A stretch of 64,000 bases of DNA from Spirosoma arboris (GCF_009754945.1 NZ_WPIN01000010.1:220709-284708); one strand, 5' to 3'; positions 17,546 through 26,365 are shown, numbered from the stretch's first letter. Notes: a model not told the origin generated them from the letters alone. Program-made: numbers and translations.

Positions 17546-17767
17546 ATGTACTGGACTCTCGAATTAGCATCCTATCTGGAAGATGCCCCATGGCCTGCCA
17601 CTAAAGACGAACTGATTGACTATTCAATTCGCTCAGGCGCTCCTCTTGAAGTAGTTGAAAACTTACAAGAACTTGAAGACGATGGTCAGCCGTACGAAAG
17701 TATCGAAGAGATTTGGCCAGATTATCCAACCAAAGATGACTTCTTCTTCAACGAAGACGAATATTGA
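17546..17767 (+). CDS. Small acidic DUF2795-like protein
   Basis: The 73-residue protein is highly acidic: 21 Asp/Glu against 3 Lys/Arg, including an acidic C-terminus (DDFFFNEDEY). The layout LASYLEDAPWPATKDELIDYSIRSGAP followed by EVVENLQELEDDGQPYESIEEIW resembles DUF2795, a small helical domain. It has no signal peptide or membrane segment and is likely cytosolic. An exact TAnnTTTG promoter upstream and a strong hairpin terminator downstream mark it as a monocistronic and probably well expressed gene. The function of the family is unknown to me. Confidence 0.85.
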   Translation: MYWTLELASYLEDAPWPATKDELIDYSIRSGAPLEVVENLQELEDDGQPYESIEEIWPDYPTKDDFFFNEDEY

Positions 17768-17788
17768 GTCGTTCGGATATTTTTTGAT

Positions 17789-17829
17789 AAAAAAGGCGTA
17801 ATCCACTGGTTTGAGATTACGCCTTTTTT
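17789..17829. terminator. Bidirectional intrinsic terminator
   Basis: A perfect 15-bp stem (17789-17803 with 17815-17829) has an 11-base loop and A/T runs on both outer sides, so it can stop transcription of the DUF2795 gene (+) and of the crtZ-like gene (-). Confidence 0.9.
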
Positions 17830-17865
17830 ATATGTAGCATGGACGGTCGGCCGTTGCAACCCATG

Positions 17866-18348
17866 CTACGATGATTTTGATTCGGACTCCGATTTTTTGC
17901 TTTTTACAGGCCGATCATATTTTTTCGGCGCGTATAGAAAACCGAATGCTTCGGCACCTCCCTTCGTATGCACTTTATGATGAATGTAGTGCGCCCGCAT
18001 AATGCGTTGCATATATCGGCCACTTGTATCGACTTTCATTTTTACCCGTCGATGAACGATAATGTCGTGGAAGACGAAATAAAAGAATCCATACAGTGTA
18101 ACCCCTGCCCCAATCCACGCTAAATAACCCCATTCGGGGAATTCTACACCGATAAGAATTAAAGTAATGGCGGTCAGACTGAACACAACGGCAAACAAAT
18201 CGTTCACCTCAAAGAAGCCATTGTGGTGGTTGTGGTGGTCGCGATGCCAACTCCATAGAAAACCATGCATGACATACTTATGTGTAAACCAGGCAACGCC
18301 TTCCATGAAGCCGAAAGTCCCTAAAACCAGAGCAACGTTTACCAGCAT
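17866..18348 (-). CDS. crtZ: Beta-carotene hydroxylase-like (CrtZ, fatty acid hydroxylase superfamily)
   Basis: The 160-residue integral membrane protein has the histidine clusters that bind the di-iron centre: HKYVMH (~23), HRDHHNHHN (~35), HDIIVHRR (~94) and HYIHHKVH (~116). Length and spacing are those of CrtZ, which adds hydroxyls to the beta-rings of carotenoids to give zeaxanthin. Orange or yellow pigmented Bacteroidota usually hold it in a carotenoid cluster, but no other crt gene is beside it here. It has three or four membrane segments. A polar Ser/Lys/Glu tail ends the protein. Confidence 0.9.
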   Translation of the reverse strand: MLVNVALVLGTFGFMEGVAWFTHKYVMHGFLWSWHRDHHNHHNGFFEVNDLFAVVFSLTAITLILIGVEFPEWGYLAWIGAGVTLYGFFYFVFHDIIVHRRVKMKVDTSGRYMQRIMRAHYIHHKVHTKGGAEAFGFLYAPKKYDRPVKSKKSESESKSS

Positions 18349-18457
18349 TTTTGTGTTTTGTATGAAGTAAAGAGTACTTTAGTAACGGTTAAGTACGTTG
18401 AAAAGTTGACGGAGACGAACCGAGTTTTTAACAAAAGATAGAGATACGAGTCTCTCA

Positions 18458-18488
18458 TTTGCATGTTTGCAGAAAAGCCGTATCTTTA
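18458..18488 (+). promoter_or_regulatory. Probable promoter of the AlbA_2 gene
   Basis: TTTG at 18458-18461, a 19-bp spacer and TATCTTTA at 18481-18488 (7 of 8 to TAnnTTTG) lie just before the first possible start codons of the gene downstream. Confidence 0.45.
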
Positions 18489-18510
18489 GCGCAAGTCAGT
18501 GTTCAACCAG

Positions 18511-19179
18511 ATGAACCCATCGGTTATGGACTATCAAGCACTCAAAAACCTGGTCAAACGGGGAGAGGGTAGCAATTTAGAGTTCAAGCTGAAAACAAAC
18601 CATCCCGAGAAAATCATCCGGGGCGTGGTAGCCTTCGCTAATACAAACGGCGGAATCATGCTCATCGGCGTCGGCGACGACAAAAAAATTCCGGGACTGA
18701 AATACGCCGATGAGGACGAATACCTGCTCGTCCGGGCTATTAACAAATTCTGTTTTCCGCGCATTTCCTACACAATCGAACGAGTACAACTTTACGATGA
18801 ACGCGAAGTTCTCGTAATTCGGGTACCCCGAAGCCCGACTCGGCCTCATTACATCATTCCCGACCCTGCCGACCCCGACAGCAAGAAGGCTTACGTGCGC
18901 GTGGCCGACAAATCGGTGCAGGCCAGTCGCGAAGTGCGTGAGATTCTAAAAGGCGAACAGGCCGAACGCGACATTCGATTCAGCTACGGCGAGAAGGAGC
19001 ATAAGCTCATGCAACACCTTGGCGAACACGATAGTATTACAGTCGATCTGTTCGCGAATATTGCCGGAGTTTCGCGCCGTATTGCTTCCAGAACGCTGGT
19101 GTTGTTGGTATTAGCTAATGTGCTGGAGATTCACCCGAGCGATGTAGTGGATCAGTACACCACACGAGCCATACAGTAG
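18511..19179 (+). CDS. AlbA_2 domain (divergent ATPase-like/DNA-binding) protein
   Basis: The protein (~222 residues) has an N-terminal AlbA_2 (AAA_4) domain: GEGSNLEFKLKTN, VAFANTNGGIMLIGVGDD, and the late RVADKSVQASREV. Such domains are found in Schlafen-like and transcription-regulator-like bacterial proteins. The C-terminal ~60 residues (HKLMQHLGEHDSITVDLFAN, RRIASRTLVLLVLANVL) look like a winged helix. A GTG at 18499 would lie about 11 bp from the candidate -7 box, so I start at ATG 18511; ATG 18526 is also possible. It stands alone with no partner gene that would show a defence role. Role unknown. Confidence 0.8.
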   Translation: MNPSVMDYQALKNLVKRGEGSNLEFKLKTNHPEKIIRGVVAFANTNGGIMLIGVGDDKKIPGLKYADEDEYLLVRAINKFCFPRISYTIERVQLYDEREVLVIRVPRSPTRPHYIIPDPADPDSKKAYVRVADKSVQASREVREILKGEQAERDIRFSYGEKEHKLMQHLGEHDSITVDLFANIAGVSRRIASRTLVLLVLANVLEIHPSDVVDQYTTRAIQ

Positions 19180-19248
19180 AATTGGGTATATATCGGGAAA
19201 GTCTTACTTTGTGAAGCTCAGTAATGCTGCATCACAAAACCAACGACT

Positions 19249-21309
19249 ATGTCTCAACCCTTAGCCAGCCATAAACCTTTTGTTCCCGCTACCGAATCAC
19301 CTGCTGAATTTACATTAAAAGCGATCATCACCGGGGCCGTCTTTGGCGTATTGTTCGGAGCTGCAACGGTTTACTTATCGCTCAAAGCTGGATTGTCGGT
19401 ATCAGCTTCCATCCCAATTGCGGTACTGGCTATTTCGCTAGGTCGGCGTTTCTTGAACACGACCATTCTCGAAAACAACATCATTCAAACAACTGGCTCG
19501 GCGGGAGAGAGTATTGCATCGGGTGTGGTCTTCACGATGCCAGGTTTTCTTTTCCTGACGAACGGTAGTGGGGCTGACTTCTTCAATTACTGGACAATTC
19601 TGACATTGGCTATTCTGGGCGGCCTTATTGGTACACTCATGATGATACCATTGCGTCGATCGTTGATTGTGCAGGAGCATGGCACGCTTCCCTATCCTGA
19701 AGGTACCGCCTGTGCATCAGTGTTGATTGCCGGTGAAAAGGGCGGAGATTTTGCCAAAACGGCTTACCAGGGATTAGGGGCTGCTTTGCTTTATGCGCTA
19801 CTCCAGAAAGTATTGCACGTAATTGCCGAAGTGCCGGTTTGGGCCACGAAACAGGCTAACCGGTATTTCCCATCAGCACAGGTTGCGGGAGAGATTACCC
19901 CAGAGTATTTAGGTGTTGGCTACATTATTGGCTTTCGTATCTCGGCAGTTTTAGTCGGCGGGGGAATATTGGCGTGGTTGGGCTTAATTCCTCTATTGGC
20001 GTCGGTAGTGCCGGGCGATACGATTGCCTTACAACTTCAAAAACTCGGCTATCTGACCAATCTGCAAACGGCGGGTGGTCCTGGCGGATGGAACCCAACG
20101 ACACACACGTTTGCTGATACAGCCGTAGCCATTTATCGGGCTTATATTCGGCAAATTGGTGCGGGGGCCGTTACAGCGGGTGGATTCATGACACTGATTA
20201 AAACGATTCCGACCATTGTCTCTTCCTTCAAACAAAGCTTCAGTCGCTCGTCGATCAATGCTATTGAAAAGGAAGATGAACTGAGCGCCAGCAACCGCAC
20301 ACCTCGTACAGAACGGGACTTAAGCGTACGCATTGTTATTATTGGAAGCGTTGCGCTAACGGCATTGATGGTCGTGTTGCCTCAAATTCCCGGCGATTCG
20401 ATCATAACTAAATTGCTGATTGCTATACTAGTCATTGTCTTCGGATTCTTTTTCGTTACGGTGTCTAGTCGGATTGTAGGGTTAATTGGCTCCAGTTCAT
20501 CGCCTGTATCGGGGATGACCATTGCTACCATTATGGGGACATCTCTGGTTTTTATCGGCTTTGGTTTAACGGGTAAAGTGTACGAACCTGCTGTATTGGT
20601 GGTAGGTAGTATGATTTGCGTAGCCGCTGCCAACGCAGGAGGAACGTCACAGGATCTTAAAACGGGTTATCTGGTTGGCGCTACGCCAAAATACCAACAG
20701 ATGGCGTTGTTTATCGGCGTCATTGTCTCGTCTCTGGTTGTAGGGGCAACGGTTAAAATTCTGGATACGCCTACTCCTGATTTGTTAGCGCAGGGTATTA
20801 CGCATGCTATCGGTTCCGATAAGTTTCCGGCTCCTCAAGGAACGCTTATGGCCACGCTCATTAAGGGTTTGCTTTCCTTTAACCTCGACTGGCAGTTTGT
20901 GCTGGTCGGTGCCTTTATTGCGTTTGTGTTCGAGTTGGTTGGCGTTAGCGCGTTGGCTTTTGCTGTAGGGCTTTATTTACCTCTTTCAACGACGCTTCCT
21001 ATTTTTGCCGGTGGGCTGGTGAAGTCAATTGTTGATTGGAATGCCAAGCGCAAAGGCACTGTAGAAGAAGACGCTGATCTGGGCAAGGGAAATCTCTTCG
21101 CGACGGGTTTAGTAGCTGGCGGAGCATTAGCCGGAGTCGTGGTGGCTCTACTGTCGGTCAATGAGTCAATTTATAACGGACTGGCATTGCTAACCCTGGA
21201 ACCTGCACTAGCTGGAGCACTGGGAGAAAGCGGTTATGAGTTACTAGGTGCGCTGTCTTTTGCCGCATTAGCGATCGTACTCTGGCGAGTTGCGGAGAGC
21301 AGGCGTTGA
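19249..21309 (+). CDS. OPT family oligopeptide transporter
   Basis: The 686-residue protein is a multi-pass inner-membrane carrier with roughly 14-16 hydrophobic segments. It shows the OPT family's early ITGAVFGVLFGAATVYLSLK and NIIQTTGSAGESIASG stretches, LPYPEGTACASVLIAGE, a long hydrophilic loop near 330-370, and NAGGTSQDLKTGYLVGATP. Members move peptides or metal-chelate complexes using proton coupling; the substrate cannot be read here. A TTACTTTG box about 40 bp upstream is one base off the usual -7 sequence. Together with several exported peptidases in the window it could support peptide use. Confidence 0.92.
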   Translation: MSQPLASHKPFVPATESPAEFTLKAIITGAVFGVLFGAATVYLSLKAGLSVSASIPIAVLAISLGRRFLNTTILENNIIQTTGSAGESIASGVVFTMPGFLFLTNGSGADFFNYWTILTLAILGGLIGTLMMIPLRRSLIVQEHGTLPYPEGTACASVLIAGEKGGDFAKTAYQGLGAALLYALLQKVLHVIAEVPVWATKQANRYFPSAQVAGEITPEYLGVGYIIGFRISAVLVGGGILAWLGLIPLLASVVPGDTIALQLQKLGYLTNLQTAGGPGGWNPTTHTFADTAVAIYRAYIRQIGAGAVTAGGFMTLIKTIPTIVSSFKQSFSRSSINAIEKEDELSASNRTPRTERDLSVRIVIIGSVALTALMVVLPQIPGDSIITKLLIAILVIVFGFFFVTVSSRIVGLIGSSSSPVSGMTIATIMGTSLVFIGFGLTGKVYEPAVLVVGSMICVAAANAGGTSQDLKTGYLVGATPKYQQMALFIGVIVSSLVVGATVKILDTPTPDLLAQGITHAIGSDKFPAPQGTLMATLIKGLLSFNLDWQFVLVGAFIAFVFELVGVSALAFAVGLYLPLSTTLPIFAGGLVKSIVDWNAKRKGTVEEDADLGKGNLFATGLVAGGALAGVVVALLSVNESIYNGLALLTLEPALAGALGESGYELLGALSFAALAIVLWRVAESRR

Positions 21310-21413
21310 GTAGCTACCGCTTACTAAATTGAGACGGCTGAGTATGTAAGTAGTTGAAAAGTAGTGGTTTATTGAGCAGGTTTTCTAACTCCTCTTCTTA
21401 ACTACGTGCAATC

Positions 21414-21974
21414 ATGCTTACTACGCTTTCGTCATTCTTTTATCGAATTGCTTCCTGGAAAACGTTGCTTCTGGGGATTATACTATACATACCTTTTCCG
21501 GTCTATGTATTTAAAAATCTGGAAGCTCAGATGAATACCTTAGCTGGAAAGCCAGTTGGCCCGATTGATTTATTGTTCGGATATGATCCGGCAAAGATCA
21601 GCCAACTGGTGGCAGACTATGGACCCGAAGGGCGGGGTATTTATGCACAGAGTGAACTAACCTACGATCTGATTTATCCAATTATCTACACATTTCTGTT
21701 TTGCATTATTCTCTCGTTGGTATTCAGGAACCGAACATATGCGCCTTTTCAACTAGTGAATATAGTGCCCGTGGGTATTTGGGGATTTGATTTACTGGAG
21801 AATACCTGCATCGTGTATTTGCTCAAAAGTTACCCTGAGTCACCCAATACGATTGCCTCACTTTGTTCGGTGTTTACCAATGCGAAATGGGCTATATCGG
21901 CAGTCGCATTGGGACTATTCGTATACGGGCTTGTTCGACTGGCAATAGGTGGGCAGCAAAGGCAAGTTGCCTAA
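21414..21974 (+). CDS. Hypothetical integral membrane protein
   Basis: The 186-residue protein has about four hydrophobic segments (near 16-34, 77-103, 113-132 and 150-175) and no recognised motif. It begins MLTTLSSFFYRIASWKTLLLG and ends with a short polar tail. The 104-bp spacer after the OPT gene suggests its own promoter or read-through; no partner is evident. I do not recognise the family. Its stop is followed at once by a hairpin that overlaps the 3' end of the convergent peptidase gene. Confidence 0.75.
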   Translation: MLTTLSSFFYRIASWKTLLLGIILYIPFPVYVFKNLEAQMNTLAGKPVGPIDLLFGYDPAKISQLVADYGPEGRGIYAQSELTYDLIYPIIYTFLFCIILSLVFRNRTYAPFQLVNIVPVGIWGFDLLENTCIVYLLKSYPESPNTIASLCSVFTNAKWAISAVALGLFVYGLVRLAIGGQQRQVA

Positions 21975-22018
21975 GAAAAAGGCAGAGCAAGATTTATTTC
22001 GCTTGTCCTGCCTTTTTC
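21975..22018. terminator. Hairpin terminator overlapping a convergent gene end
   Basis: An 11-bp outer stem GAAAAAGGCAG/CTGCCTTTTTC, a 2-base internal loop and a 4-bp inner stem lie between 21975 and 22018, with A and T runs on both sides. The right arm is inside the last codons of the P1 peptidase gene (stop at 21994). Confidence 0.75.
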
Positions 22019-23124
22019 AATAACTCTATCACTTTGTCTATAGGTAATTGTTCCACCTGATGTCCCTGATCACCCGTAAGGGTTTGGGCCGCAAAGAGCG
22101 AATTGATAATTGCTTCTTCGGTGGCTTCAATAGCAGCCATAAAGAGCGGAGATACATTATCATTTCGAAGTATTTTGACTTCATCGAACGAACTTTGGGT
22201 ATCGTGCGGAATTTGGTAGGCAGTCGATACGGCGATGACATAATCGCCACTACCGTTCGAGGCAATGCCGCCCGTGCGTGCCAGGCCCATAAACGCCCGT
22301 TTCGCCAGTCGTTTCAGATTGCGGGCGTCTAAAGGAGCATCGGTTAGTACGACCATCATGCACGAGCCGTCGAGGTTTTCTTTAAATGAATACTTGCCCA
22401 GCGCTACACCAATCGGCACGCCGGCAATTTGTAATACACCCCCGAAATTTGTCTGTACCAGCGCACCAACCGTATAACCTCCCAACGATGCAGGTAACTT
22501 ACGGGATGACGTCCCAATACCTCCTTTGAACCCAAAACAAATAGTTCCTGTGCCAGCCCCGACGTTGCCTTCGTCAACAGGTCCTGTTTTTGCCTGCTTG
22601 AGTGCATCCAGTACGTGCTGCTTTGTTACGTGCCGTCCACGAATATCATTAAGAAAACCATCGTTGGTCTCGCCTACTACCGAATTCACCGATCGTACTT
22701 GCTCGTTACCTTGCTGGCCTAGTGTGTAATCAATCAGAGCGTCGGCAGCGGTGGGAACGCTGAGCGTGTTCGTTAGAACAATTGGCGTTTCGAGCGTGCC
22801 GAGTTCTTCGATCTGACTATACCCCATTAATTTACCGAAACCATTACCGATGTAAATAGCGGCTGGACTTTTTTGCTGAAACTGATTGCCTGCGTGTGGC
22901 AGGATCGCTGTAACACCCGTACGAATAGTCTGCCCTTGTTTCAGGGTAATTTGGCCAACCCGAACGCCCGGCACGTCGGTGATAGCGTTGAACGTGCCAG
23001 TTGGTAACACCCCGAATCGGATGCCGTATTCGCGAGGACGTTTAGGCGTTTGAGCCATTGCAAAACTAGTAATGAGGAGTATAAACGATAGTGAAAGGAG
23101 CTTGTAATTGGAAAGCAAAAGCAT
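21994..23124 (-). CDS. P1 family peptidase (DmpA/aminopeptidase type), exported
   Basis: The 376-residue protein has a signal peptide (1-24, ending FAMAQ) and the DmpA fold: GVRVGQITL near the start, TNTLSVPTAADALIDY, NVGAGTGTICFGFKGGIGTSSR holding the self-cleavage site and nucleophilic Ser (GTSSR), and APLDARNLKRLAKRAFMGLARTG read in parts. Members are N-terminal nucleophile peptidases that process themselves and release N-terminal residues, some preferring D-amino acids or beta-peptides. It is likely periplasmic. An unrelated convergent membrane gene abuts its 3' end. Confidence 0.9.
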   Translation of the reverse strand: MLLLSNYKLLSLSFILLITSFAMAQTPKRPREYGIRFGVLPTGTFNAITDVPGVRVGQITLKQGQTIRTGVTAILPHAGNQFQQKSPAAIYIGNGFGKLMGYSQIEELGTLETPIVLTNTLSVPTAADALIDYTLGQQGNEQVRSVNSVVGETNDGFLNDIRGRHVTKQHVLDALKQAKTGPVDEGNVGAGTGTICFGFKGGIGTSSRKLPASLGGYTVGALVQTNFGGVLQIAGVPIGVALGKYSFKENLDGSCMMVVLTDAPLDARNLKRLAKRAFMGLARTGGIASNGSGDYVIAVSTAYQIPHDTQSSFDEVKILRNDNVSPLFMAAIEATEEAIINSLFAAQTLTGDQGHQVEQLPIDKVIELLKKAGQAK

Positions 23125-23185
23125 CTGGTTATTCGCTTACTGAGTTGATTCAATGAGTTCAATATAATTGAATAATTGATCAAAA

Positions 23186-23680
23186 CTACGGGCAGTCAGC
23201 CTTCATTAATACATACTCATATCCCTGTTCTGGATTCTTCAATACCCATTTGCCATTCTTTTCAATGCGTTCACCTTCTCGCCAGGTTACGGCATCGCCT
23301 TTCAGCGTGAAGACAACAGCATAAGATTGAGTAACGCCCTCACCTGACCGCTGCCAGTTGGCCAAAATCTGATTGTTTGTCAACGTGCCTTGTATAGGGC
23401 CGCGCGCTCGATCTTTCTCGAAGGGCAATACGTTTAGCTCTCCCGTTACTGTTGAATCCTTGATAACTAGCTGTAACAAAGTGGAGTCGCGGCCAATCAC
23501 TTGCCGGAAACACATCGTATCTGGTCGAGCCGTCTCCGTGGTAGAAACATTCTTTGTCGAGTCGGTTTTGGTCGCCGATTCTGTTTGAGAAGAGCGTTGA
23601 CCGCAGCTGTATAAGCAAAGTAATAAGGCTATGCAAGGCACTATTCTTGGCATCGGGGTAGTCCTATTTATCGTACTCAT
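23186..23680 (-). CDS. Lipoprotein of unknown function, coupled to cbpM
   Basis: The ~164-residue protein has a lipobox signal (CIALLLCLYSC, Cys about 26), then a low-complexity Ser/Thr/Lys stretch (SATKTDSTKN) and a compact domain with CFRQVIGRDSTLLQLVIKDS and GQRIEKNGKW-like repeats of beta strands. The ATG at 23680 shares an A with the TAA stop of cbpM (TAATG), so translation is likely coupled; an internal ATG at 23653 would give a shorter n-region. I do not recognise the family. Placed last in the cbpA-cbpM operon. Confidence 0.75.
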   Translation of the reverse strand: MSTINRTTPMPRIVPCIALLLCLYSCGQRSSQTESATKTDSTKNVSTTETARPDTMCFRQVIGRDSTLLQLVIKDSTVTGELNVLPFEKDRARGPIQGTLTNNQILANWQRSGEGVTQSYAVVFTLKGDAVTWREGERIEKNGKWVLKNPEQGYEYVLMKADCP

Positions 23681-23982
23681 TAATGATTGGAAGATTCGTA
23701 GAAAACAAGTCGATTTTGTAACTGAGCCAACTGTTGCTGTAAATATTCCATACGATCCAGCAAATCGCTAACTACATCCAGATCATCGGCATGAATGGCT
23801 AGATCCTGATGCAAACGGACGAATTTCTCTAAGCGACCTACTTGCTCCGGCTGAACATAGGTAGTCTGTTCGACAATTGTCGTTTCGATCAGGCCATTAT
23901 CAGCTAAGGTTTCGACAAACGTGATTTCGACATGGTGATGTACGCAGAAGTCACGAACAGAAATCAAGTGTGTAGTTTGCAT
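23680..23982 (-). CDS. cbpM: Chaperone modulator CbpM family (MerR-like)
   Basis: CbpM binds the J-domain of CbpA and blocks its use of DnaK. The 100-residue sequence fits the family: SVRDFCVHHHVEITFVETL, GLIETTIVE, and a C-terminal helical RMEYLQQQLAQLQNRL. It lies 12 bp after the cbpA stop and overlaps the next lipoprotein gene in TAATG, as in a tight operon. The pairing with cbpA is the strongest evidence for the name. Confidence 0.9.
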   Translation of the reverse strand: MQTTHLISVRDFCVHHHVEITFVETLADNGLIETTIVEQTTYVQPEQVGRLEKFVRLHQDLAIHADDLDVVSDLLDRMEYLQQQLAQLQNRLVFYESSNH

Positions 23983-23994
23983 AATATCAATGAA

Positions 23995-24900
23995 TTATAG
24001 GGTCGATAGTTGGCGGAATAGTTCTTTCTGCTGATCGGTCAAATTTGTTGGTAGCTTCACTTGCCAGGTGATATACAGATCGCCGAAAGAACCGTCCTGT
24101 TTATAAATCGGGAAGCCTTTGCCTTTCAGTCTTACTTTCGTTCCAGACTGGGTTTCAGGCTTCACAGTTAGTTTTACTTTCCCGTCCATCGTTTCAACGA
24201 CGCGCTCTCCGCCAAGCATAGCTGTATATAAGTCTATTTCCTCGTCAACGTATAAATCATTGCCTTTGCGTTTGTAGCGACTATCATCAGGAATAACGAA
24301 GGTGATGTACAAATCGCCATTAGGTCCACCGTTCATTCCCGGCGAGCCATAACCGGCCAGCTTGATTTTCTGCCCATTTTCGATACCCGCCTGAACCGTA
24401 ATTCGGATATTCTTGCCGTCGACAGTCAGCGTTTGTTTGTGGGTAGTATAAGCATCGCGTAAGTCCAATTTCAATTCGGCCTGATAATCCTGGCCTTTGA
24501 ATTTGGTCTGTCGTCGGCTGCCGCCCATCCCTCCATCTTGTCCAAACATAGACGAGAAGAAATCAGAGAAATCTGATCCTCCGAAACCGCCCGAGAAATC
24601 ATAATCTCCCGTATCACCTTGTGCGTATTGTGGGCGCGATCGTTGTTGCTGACGAGCTTGCTCAAACTGTTCGGCATGTTGCCAGTCTTTGCCGTACTGG
24701 TCGTATTTCTTGCGTTTTTCGGGATCGCTCAGAACTTCGTTAGCTTCGTTTATCTGCTGAAATTTCTTGTTGGCCTCCGCGTCGTTTGGGTTCAGATCGG
24801 GGTGGTGTTTTCGAGCCAGCTTACGATAAGCTTTCTTAATGTCTTCGTCCGACGCTGTTTTGGGTACGCCCAGTACGCTGTAATAGTCGATAAAGTCCAT
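23995..24900 (-). CDS. cbpA: DnaJ-class co-chaperone CbpA
   Basis: The 301-residue protein has an N-terminal J-domain (4-70) with the HPD motif at 33-35 (KHHPDLNPND), a Gly/Phe/Gln/Ser-rich linker (~85-130, with GGFGGSDFSDFFSSMFGQDG in parts), and a C-terminal substrate-binding domain (LKLDLRDAYTTHKQTL, RLKGKGFP). There is no CxxCxGxG zinc-finger region, which separates it from DnaJ. It stimulates DnaK ATPase and holds unfolded proteins. It begins the cbpA-cbpM-lipoprotein operon. Confidence 0.95.
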   Translation of the reverse strand: MDFIDYYSVLGVPKTASDEDIKKAYRKLARKHHPDLNPNDAEANKKFQQINEANEVLSDPEKRKKYDQYGKDWQHAEQFEQARQQQRSRPQYAQGDTGDYDFSGGFGGSDFSDFFSSMFGQDGGMGGSRRQTKFKGQDYQAELKLDLRDAYTTHKQTLTVDGKNIRITVQAGIENGQKIKLAGYGSPGMNGGPNGDLYITFVIPDDSRYKRKGNDLYVDEEIDLYTAMLGGERVVETMDGKVKLTVKPETQSGTKVRLKGKGFPIYKQDGSFGDLYITWQVKLPTNLTDQQKELFRQLSTL

Positions 24901-25056
24901 AAGAGGTGGGAGTGTCTTTAGTTACAAACACGCTTAGTAAACACAGAAGAGATGAGGATGGTTGTAAAAATAATAGAAGACAAGTTGAGGAGACTATTGA
25001 TTTTTATCAACTCATATTCTCGTAATTTGCCGCTCTAAAGTCAATCCTAAATCCTT

Positions 25057-25560
25057 ATGAAAATTACTTATCTCTACGTTCTATTTATCGTATGTTCGCT
25101 CACAATCTGTACCACACACGCACAAACCACCAAAACGGGCTCGCTAGCCGACGTCAGTTTTATGGAAGGCCGTTGGTTAGGGACGTTCAATGGTGGGCCT
25201 ATTGAAGCTGCCTGGATAGCGCCCGTTGGCGATAACCTGACTGGGTTTATGCGTATGATGCGCGACAACAAAGTCACCATGTACGAAATGCTGATTTTTG
25301 AGCAAACCGAACAAGGGCCCGTCGTGCTGGTGAAGCATTTTAAACCTGGGCTGATTGGGCAGGAAGAGAAGGATAAATCGGACCGCTACCGATTTATCGA
25401 TGCTGGAAAAGATAAAGCCACCTTTGAAAAAGAAGACGGCTCTATTCGGATCATCTACGAAAAACGATCCGCCGACCAGTTAGCTATACAACGCGGGCAG
25501 TTGAAAGACGGTAAGTGGGCCTTTACGGATCTTTTTGTGTTCAATCGCTTTGGCAAATAA
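25057..25560 (+). CDS. Exported DUF6265-like protein
   Basis: The 167-residue protein has a signal peptide (1-22, ending THAQ) and one compact domain starting SLADVSFMEGRWLGTFNGGPIEAAW in parts, with NLTGFMRMMRD and a C-terminal TFEKEDGSIRIIYEK. This matches the small exported DUF6265 domain (lipocalin-like beta barrel by inference). No catalytic residues can be named. It converges closely with the next gene, 13 bp apart. Confidence 0.8.
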   Translation: MKITYLYVLFIVCSLTICTTHAQTTKTGSLADVSFMEGRWLGTFNGGPIEAAWIAPVGDNLTGFMRMMRDNKVTMYEMLIFEQTEQGPVVLVKHFKPGLIGQEEKDKSDRYRFIDAGKDKATFEKEDGSIRIIYEKRSADQLAIQRGQLKDGKWAFTDLFVFNRFGK

Positions 25561-25573
25561 ACGTTAGGGCTGC

Positions 25574-26218
25574 TTAGGGACGCTCAAACGAATAGATTTT
25601 GCCCGGTTCCAGTAATGGATGCGGACCTTCAAAACCGGTTTCGGAGAGTGTATAAGTCACGTTTTCGAAAAATGCCTCCGCAATCCACGGCTCAAATCGA
25701 AACTCGAAGTAGTTGTGAGCTTTGTTCGTAATGGGGAAAACCGAATAGCGATCTGGGCAAAGTTCAAATCGTAACGAAATGGCTTCCCCAGATTTCTGCT
25801 CAAACTGGACTTCGCCTTCCGAATTTGTCATTTCTCGTTGGATGGTCGATCCATTTTTAACCGCACATTCCACATAGCGCAGGATTTGTTTGTTCGGGTC
25901 GACGATGCGAATGGTTAGTTTATTGCCAGGAACGATTCGGCTGATTACCAGCGCAAAGTCTTTTTCTGGGCGTGGGCGGCTGGACAATGTAATCTGATTG
26001 CCTTGCTGTTTCCAGGTTCCCTGTCCCATTCGATCGACGGCCCCATAGGAAAAGAAAAATTCAAACGTAGCGTCATCATTTAGTTTGATGCCTGATCCTA
26101 CTTCACGTACACCTGATAAATAATATTCTCCAGTCATTTTTTTTGGGGATTGCGCCACTGATTGACCTGCGATCAGACAGGCTACCAACCAGAGCAGTAA
26201 TAGACGAATAAGGAACAT
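25574..26218 (-). CDS. Exported hypothetical protein
   Basis: The 214-residue protein has a signal peptide (1-22, LIAGQSVAQ). The body is beta-rich: GEYYLSGVREVGSGIKLNDD, FEFFFSYGAVDRMGQGTWK, and later an Ig- or CNA-B-like piece around TNSEGEVQFEQKSGE, suggesting a periplasmic adhesin-like or lipocalin-like module. No recognised domain. Its promoter lies in the 147 bp shared with the 3' end of the tricorn-like protease. Confidence 0.7.
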   Translation of the reverse strand: MFLIRLLLLWLVACLIAGQSVAQSPKKMTGEYYLSGVREVGSGIKLNDDATFEFFFSYGAVDRMGQGTWKQQGNQITLSSRPRPEKDFALVISRIVPGNKLTIRIVDPNKQILRYVECAVKNGSTIQREMTNSEGEVQFEQKSGEAISLRFELCPDRYSVFPITNKAHNYFEFRFEPWIAEAFFENVTYTLSETGFEGPHPLLEPGKIYSFERP

Positions 26219-26303
26219 GTGAAATCTATTTTGGCCGGAAAGCTATAGATTCCATTCGTCAACGAAGAGCCCCACTTACTAACTGGAAGAGACTGGTTAA
26301 CAA

Positions 26304-26339
26304 ACAGCGGAACGTGACTGTCAAATCACGCTCCGCTGT
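26304..26339 (-). terminator. Hairpin terminator of the tricorn-like protease gene
   Basis: The stem ACAGCGGA/TCCGCTGT (26304-26311, 26332-26339), one mismatch and a 5-bp inner stem CGTGA/TCACG with an 8-base loop lie 27 bp after the protease stop. The side downstream for - strand transcription is TTTGTT, weak as a T-run. Confidence 0.55.
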
Positions 26340-26365
26340 CTGTTTTCTGGCACTACTATATTTGT

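Noticed and set aside
18511..19179. AlbA_2 protein as part of a defence system
   Set aside because: No nuclease, ATPase or other defence partner is adjacent; the neighbours are CrtZ and a transporter.
21340..21413. Another AGTAAGT-type inverted repeat before the 21414 gene
   Set aside because: Only about 10 of 12 bases of a short arm pair; too weak to separate from chance, though it might be a decayed member.
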